Source: an uncultured Collinsella sp. (lineage in GTDB: Bacteria > Actinomycetota > Coriobacteriia > Coriobacteriales > Coriobacteriaceae). From it: a stretch of 8,940 nucleotides of DNA. The stretch is taken from the NCBI GenBank assembly GCA_902479095.1, contig CABSNL010000071.1:1-8940 (forward strand), given 5' to 3'. Under the pieces are notes generated by a model, which had not been told where the DNA came from, searched no databases, and saw only the letters and a program-made list of their open reading frames with translations. The translations under genes were made by a program, and so were the position numbers. Of the stretch, positions 6,321 to 8,940 are shown in pieces. How positions within the stretch are numbered: position 1 is the stretch's first letter; every line of letters starts with the position of its first letter.

Positions 6321-7469
6321 ATGGCCAAGAATTCAGGTCCCGTACGTACCGTTCATGCTCGCACGACGGGTAAAGAGCGCGATGAGATGATCGCCACCAC
6401 CAAGGCCGAGATCGAGAAGAAATTCGGCCAGGGTTCCATCATGAGGTACGGCGACGGTGGTCCCGAGCTCGAGGTCGAGGCCATTCCCACGGGTGCTCTG
6501 GCACTCGATGCCGCGCTGGGTATCGGCGGCGTGCCGCGCGGCCGTATCGTCGAGATTTACGGTCCTGAGTCCTCCGGTAAGACGACGCTTTCGCTCGAGA
6601 TCCTGGCCGAGGCCCAGGCAATGGGTGGCGTTGTGGCATTTATCGATGCCGAGCACGCGCTTGATCCCACGTATGCCGCGCGCATCGGCGTGGATATCGA
6701 CGAGGTGCTCATTTCCCAGCCCGATACGGGCGAGCAGGCGCTCGAGATTGTTGACATGCTCGTGCGTTCCGGCGCCATCGATGCCATCGTCGTCGACTCC
6801 GTCGCCGCGCTGACCCCGCGTGCCGAGATCGAGGGAGAAATCGGCGATACTACGGTCGGTCTTCAGGCTCGCCTGATGAGCCAGGCGCTCCGCAAGCTCG
6901 CCGGTTCGCTGTCCAAGTCCAACACGACGTGCATCTTCATTAACCAGCTGCGTGAGAAGATCGGCGTCATGTTCGGCAACCCCGAGACTACGACGGGCGG
7001 CCGCGCCCTTAAGTTCTTCTCTTCGGTGCGTATCGACATTCGCCGTATCGACAGCATTAAGCTTAAGGACGAGGTTATCGGTAACCGCGTGCGCGCCAAG
7101 GTCGTTAAGAACAAGGTGGCAGCTCCGTTCCGTTCTGCTGAGTTCGACATCATGTACGGTACGGGCATCTCTAAGGAGGGCTCGATTCTGGACATGGCTG
7201 TCGAGTGCGGCATCTGCAAGAAGATGGGCTCCTGGTTTGCCTATGGCGAGGACAAGCTCGGCAACGGTCGCGAGGCCGCCAAGGCGTTCCTGCGCGAACA
7301 CCCCGATTGCGCTGACGAGATTGAGCATAAGGTCCGCCTTGCCTGCGGACTTGAGTTTGATGACGATGCTCCGTCCGAGGTCGAGCTGACCGATCAGCCT
7401 GCGCCTGAGGAGTTTGACGAGCTTTACGCCATCGATGGTTCCGCCATGCTCGATGATGACGACGAGTAG
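6321..7469 (+). CDS. recA: Recombinase RecA
   Basis: RecA polymerises on single-stranded DNA, carries out strand exchange in recombinational repair, and triggers LexA self-cleavage. At 382 residues it is somewhat longer than the typical 340-355, through an N-terminal lead of about 20 residues and a long acidic C-terminal tail ending in DDDDE. Visible motifs are FGQGSIMRYG (35-44), Walker A GPESSGKT (81-88), the catalytic glutamate region DAEHALDP (109-116, E111), Walker B AIVVDSVAAL (155-164) and the DNA-binding loop 2 region NQLREKIGVMFGNPETTTGG (208-227). All key residues are present. The gene has its own promoter with a LexA box and a strong ribosome site, so it is expressed as a damage-inducible unit with recX 11 bases downstream. 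No intein or frameshift is seen. Confidence 0.98.
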   Translation: MAKNSGPVRTVHARTTGKERDEMIATTKAEIEKKFGQGSIMRYGDGGPELEVEAIPTGALALDAALGIGGVPRGRIVEIYGPESSGKTTLSLEILAEAQAMGGVVAFIDAEHALDPTYAARIGVDIDEVLISQPDTGEQALEIVDMLVRSGAIDAIVVDSVAALTPRAEIEGEIGDTTVGLQARLMSQALRKLAGSLSKSNTTCIFINQLREKIGVMFGNPETTTGGRALKFFSSVRIDIRRIDSIKLKDEVIGNRVRAKVVKNKVAAPFRSAEFDIMYGTGISKEGSILDMAVECGICKKMGSWFAYGEDKLGNGREAAKAFLREHPDCADEIEHKVRLACGLEFDDDAPSEVELTDQPAPEEFDELYAIDGSAMLDDDDE

Positions 7470-7480
7470 CGGTTACGCTC

Positions 7481-8173
7481 ATGTCGTATACGGTGACCGA
7501 GGCCACGGTCGTCTTTCCCGATAAGAAGGCGGCCTCCTCGTTCTCGAGCGGGTATGCGTCCAAAAAGCCTTGCGCACATATCGATTGTGAGCTTGAGGGC
7601 GGTTTTGAGCGGTCTATTTGGATTCCCGTGCGGGTCGCGCGCTTGTATGTCAAAAAACGCCCCGATCTGCCCTGCGATTGGGATAACTTTCGTGAGGCGG
7701 TGCAGCTCATCGAGCGTAAATGTGCGCTTACCATGGTGACCGAGATGTTATCGCGCCGCGACCATGCGACGGGTGAGGTCCGTGACAAGCTGGCTCGCTA
7801 CGGCTTTCACCAGCCCGCGATCGATTTCGCCGTCGAGCGCGCCACCGAGTATCACTTTTTAGACGAGAACCGCTTTTGCTCGTACTTTATCGAGGAGCGC
7901 AAGCGGCGCGGTTGGGGACAGCGCAAAATCGAGACCGAGCTTAAGCGCCGTCATGTCGTGCTCGATGACATTCCCGGTTATCCCGAGGATTATTTTGCCG
8001 TCGAAGACGATTTGGCGCGTGCGTCAGCCCTGCTCGCCAAGCGGCGTGTTCCAGAGACGCGCGGATTCGAAAAACTGGTTCGGTTTTTGTTGGGCAAGGG
8101 CTTCTCGTATCACATCGCCGCCGATGCCTTTAAGGCACGTCTCGATGCCGAACGCGAGGAATGTGAGGTTTAG
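7481..8173 (+). CDS. recX: RecA regulatory protein RecX
   Basis: RecX binds the RecA filament and limits its growth and activity. The helical RecX core begins near residue 85 with MLSRRDHATGEVRDKLARYGF (89-109). It continues with YHFLDENRFCSYFIEERKRR (124-143), GWGQRKIETELKRRHV and a last helical repeat near GFEKLVRFLLGKGFSY. About 80 residues precede the core, giving 230 in all, which is within the family range but has a divergent N-terminal part. The gene starts 11 bases after recA. No convincing Shine-Dalgarno is visible before the ATG, so translation may depend on ribosomes finishing recA, keeping RecX well below RecA. Placement directly after recA is the classic arrangement and supports the call. 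Confidence 0.92.
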   Translation: MSYTVTEATVVFPDKKAASSFSSGYASKKPCAHIDCELEGGFERSIWIPVRVARLYVKKRPDLPCDWDNFREAVQLIERKCALTMVTEMLSRRDHATGEVRDKLARYGFHQPAIDFAVERATEYHFLDENRFCSYFIEERKRRGWGQRKIETELKRRHVVLDDIPGYPEDYFAVEDDLARASALLAKRRVPETRGFEKLVRFLLGKGFSYHIAADAFKARLDAEREECEV

Positions 8174-8235
8174 GCGTATGCGTTTTGTGGCCCTGCCGTT
8201 CACCGCGTTTTAGTCGCCGTGCCGAGGCCATTTAT

Positions 8236-8264
8236 TTGACAGTTGTTGTGGTTCAACGTACGAT
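8236..8264 (+). promoter_or_regulatory. Predicted promoter of rny
   Basis: A perfect -35 box TTGACA (8236-8241) is followed after 17 bases by TACGAT (8259-8264), which matches the -10 consensus at four of six positions. Transcription from about 8271 would give a leader of about 160 bases before rny. GATAAA (8262-8267) is an alternative -10 with a poorer 20-base spacer. Confidence 0.6.
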
Positions 8265-8275
8265 AAACACTGTCA
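8237..8275. promoter_or_regulatory. Inverted repeat spanning the rny promoter (possible operator)
   Basis: TGACAGT (8237-8243) and ACTGTCA (8269-8275) are exact reverse complements 25 bases apart, with centres 32 bases apart, about three helical turns. The left arm overlaps the -35 box and the right arm lies just after the -10. A nested GTTG/CAAC (8245-8248 with 8254-8257) lies between. This layout suits a repressor or a DNA loop, but no factor is identified. Confidence 0.4.
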
Positions 8276-8293
8276 TTTGCTTTGTGATATGTG

Positions 8294-8308
8294 CTCATCT
8301 GTGATGAG
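8294..8308 (+). terminator. Small hairpin with T-rich tail in the rny leader
   Basis: CTCATC (8294-8299) pairs exactly with GATGAG (8303-8308) around the three-base loop TGT. TTTGTTTATATG follows. The stem is short and only half G+C, so it is a weak terminator or leader hairpin at best. Confidence 0.3.
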
Positions 8309-8369
8309 TTTGTTTATATGTTTATCTGTATCCGACCCGCATAAGCTGCGCCCATATTACTCAAATGTC

Positions 8370-8405
8370 GCGAGCCGTTCGTAAGGACGGTTCGCTTTGT
8401 TGTGT
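8370..8405 (+). terminator. Strong stem-loop with GUAA tetraloop and U-rich tail before rny
   Basis: GCGAGCCGTTC (8370-8380) pairs with GGACGGTTCGC (8385-8395) over 11 base pairs, two of them G-U, closing a GTAA loop (a GNRA tetraloop). TTTGTTGTGT follows. By form it is an intrinsic terminator. Because it lies between the rny promoter and the rny ribosome site, it would have to be partly read through, act as an attenuator, or serve as a stabilising 5' leader hairpin. It could also end read-through from recA-recX if a closer promoter exists, though none is evident. Confidence 0.6.
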
Positions 8406-8430
8406 AACGAATCCATAAAAAGGAGTGAGC

Positions 8431-8940
8431 ATGCCTATCATCGCAGCGCTCGTTGGCATCGTTTTGGGTGCCATCGCCGCCATTGCCTACATGCGCACCG
8501 CCAAGCAGGGTAGTCTTCACGAGGCCGACGAAAAGATCCAGTCGGCACACGCACAGGCTGAGTCCCTGATCGGTGATGCTAAGCGTCAGGCCGAGACCCT
8601 CAAAAAAGAGGCTCTGCTCGAGGCTAAAGAGGAGATCATCAAGAACAAGCAGGCCGCCGAGGCCGAGGACAAGCAGCGTAAGAGCGAGATTCGTACGCTC
8701 GAGAACCGCGTGATGCAGCGCGAGGAGTCCCTTGATCGCCGAAACGACGCTCTTGACAAGCGTGAGCACCAGCTGTCCAGCCAGGCCGGTCAGGTCGAGA
8801 AGCGCTCCCGCGAGCTCGAGGAGCTCTGCGCAAAGCAGACCTCCGAGCTCGAGCGCATCGCCGATCTGACCCGCGAGGACGCCCACAAGGAGCTCCTCGA
8901 TAAGGTTCGCGGCGAGGTAACCCACGAGGCTGCCACGATT
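8431..8940 (+). CDS. rny: Ribonuclease Y, N-terminal part (runs off the window)
   Basis: RNase Y is a membrane-anchored endoribonuclease that starts bulk mRNA decay in many Gram-positive bacteria. The frame from ATG 8431 stays open to the end of the window, giving 170 of an expected 510-530 residues. Residues 2-21 form the single membrane helix (PIIAALVGIVLGAIAAIAYM). Residues about 30-150 are a highly charged coiled coil with typical stretches such as AETLKKEALLEAKEEI, REESLDRRNDALDKREHQL and LERIADLTREDAHKELLDKV. The KH and HD catalytic domains lie beyond the window, so catalytic residues cannot be checked. AAGGAG (8420-8425) stands five bases before the ATG. The gene follows recX after 257 bases with its own promoter; rny downstream of recA is a conserved order. 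Confidence 0.93.
   Translation, partial: MPIIAALVGIVLGAIAAIAYMRTAKQGSLHEADEKIQSAHAQAESLIGDAKRQAETLKKEALLEAKEEIIKNKQAAEAEDKQRKSEIRTLENRVMQREESLDRRNDALDKREHQLSSQAGQVEKRSRELEELCAKQTSELERIADLTREDAHKELLDKVRGEVTHEAATI

Noticed and set aside
6333..7328. Minus-strand open frame (331 codons) under recA
   Set aside because: It is antisense to nearly all of recA and has no protein family features.
8178..8213. 11-codon frame (MRFVALPFTAF) just after recX
   Set aside because: It is too short to support without conservation data. AGG near 8172 is only three bases from the ATG.
8188..8235. TGGCC/GGCCA pair followed by TTTATTT after recX, as a recX terminator
   Set aside because: The stem is only five base pairs across a loop of about 33 bases with no supporting inner stem.
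8314..8925. Minus-strand open frame (203 codons) under rny
   Set aside because: It mirrors the coiled-coil codons of rny as a Leu/Gly-rich string. The plus-strand frame matches RNase Y and has a good ribosome site.
1..8940. Defence system, CRISPR array, prophage or other new multi-gene system
   Set aside because: All complete genes belong to conserved housekeeping families in a familiar order. There is no array of direct repeats with spacers, no integrase and no unknown gene cluster.

Overview
The window is one stretch of a GC-rich bacterial chromosome in which every supported gene lies on the + strand. Gene order and protein style (a ftsK/spoIIIE, rodZ-like, yajQ, rimO, pgsA, cinA, recA, recX, rny series, with a long Arg/Gly-rich RodZ-like protein) suggest a Coriobacteriia-type actinobacterium, most like Collinsella. 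That assignment is inference from family resemblance, not from a database search.

Bases 1-38 are not genomic. They match the Illumina Nextera read-2 transposase adapter, including the 19-base Tn5 mosaic end, so the genomic sequence begins at base 39 and position 1 is a library or contig end. The first gene is therefore cut at its 5' side. Any annotation that starts it at the GTG at 24 carries five adapter-encoded residues (MYKRQ).

Bases 39-6063 hold a tight gene series: the DNA translocase FtsK/SpoIIIE (motor and gamma domains only), a RodZ-like membrane-anchored helix-turn-helix protein (overlapping ftsK by one base), YajQ, the ribosomal protein S12 methylthiotransferase RimO, phosphatidylglycerophosphate synthase PgsA, and a stand-alone CinA C-terminal domain (NMN amidase type). 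Gaps are 0-27 bases and no internal promoter is evident, so this is probably one operon covering chromosome segregation, cell shape, ribosome modification and phospholipid synthesis.

Bases 6064-6320 form a 257-base control region before recA. It holds a weak hairpin after cinA, a set of six 11-base units built on TTTGG (6167-6232), and a promoter (TTGACC, 17 bases, TATTAT) whose spacer contains a near-ideal LexA/SOS box (CGAACAGCCGTTCG). recA and recX follow 11 bases apart as a DNA-repair pair, with RecX the expected modulator of RecA.

Bases 8174-8430 form a second 257-base control region, before rny (RNase Y). It has a TTGACA/TACGAT promoter flanked by a 7-base inverted repeat, a small hairpin, and a strong 11-bp stem with a GUAA tetraloop and a U-rich tail only 24 bases before the rny ribosome binding site. 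rny runs off the window after its membrane anchor and most of its coiled coil.

The gene content is conserved housekeeping and I see no new multi-gene system. The most unusual signals are in the control regions (11-base phased repeat before recA, structured rny leader) and in the RodZ-like protein (Arg/Gly/Tyr-rich cytoplasmic segment and repetitive acidic tail).
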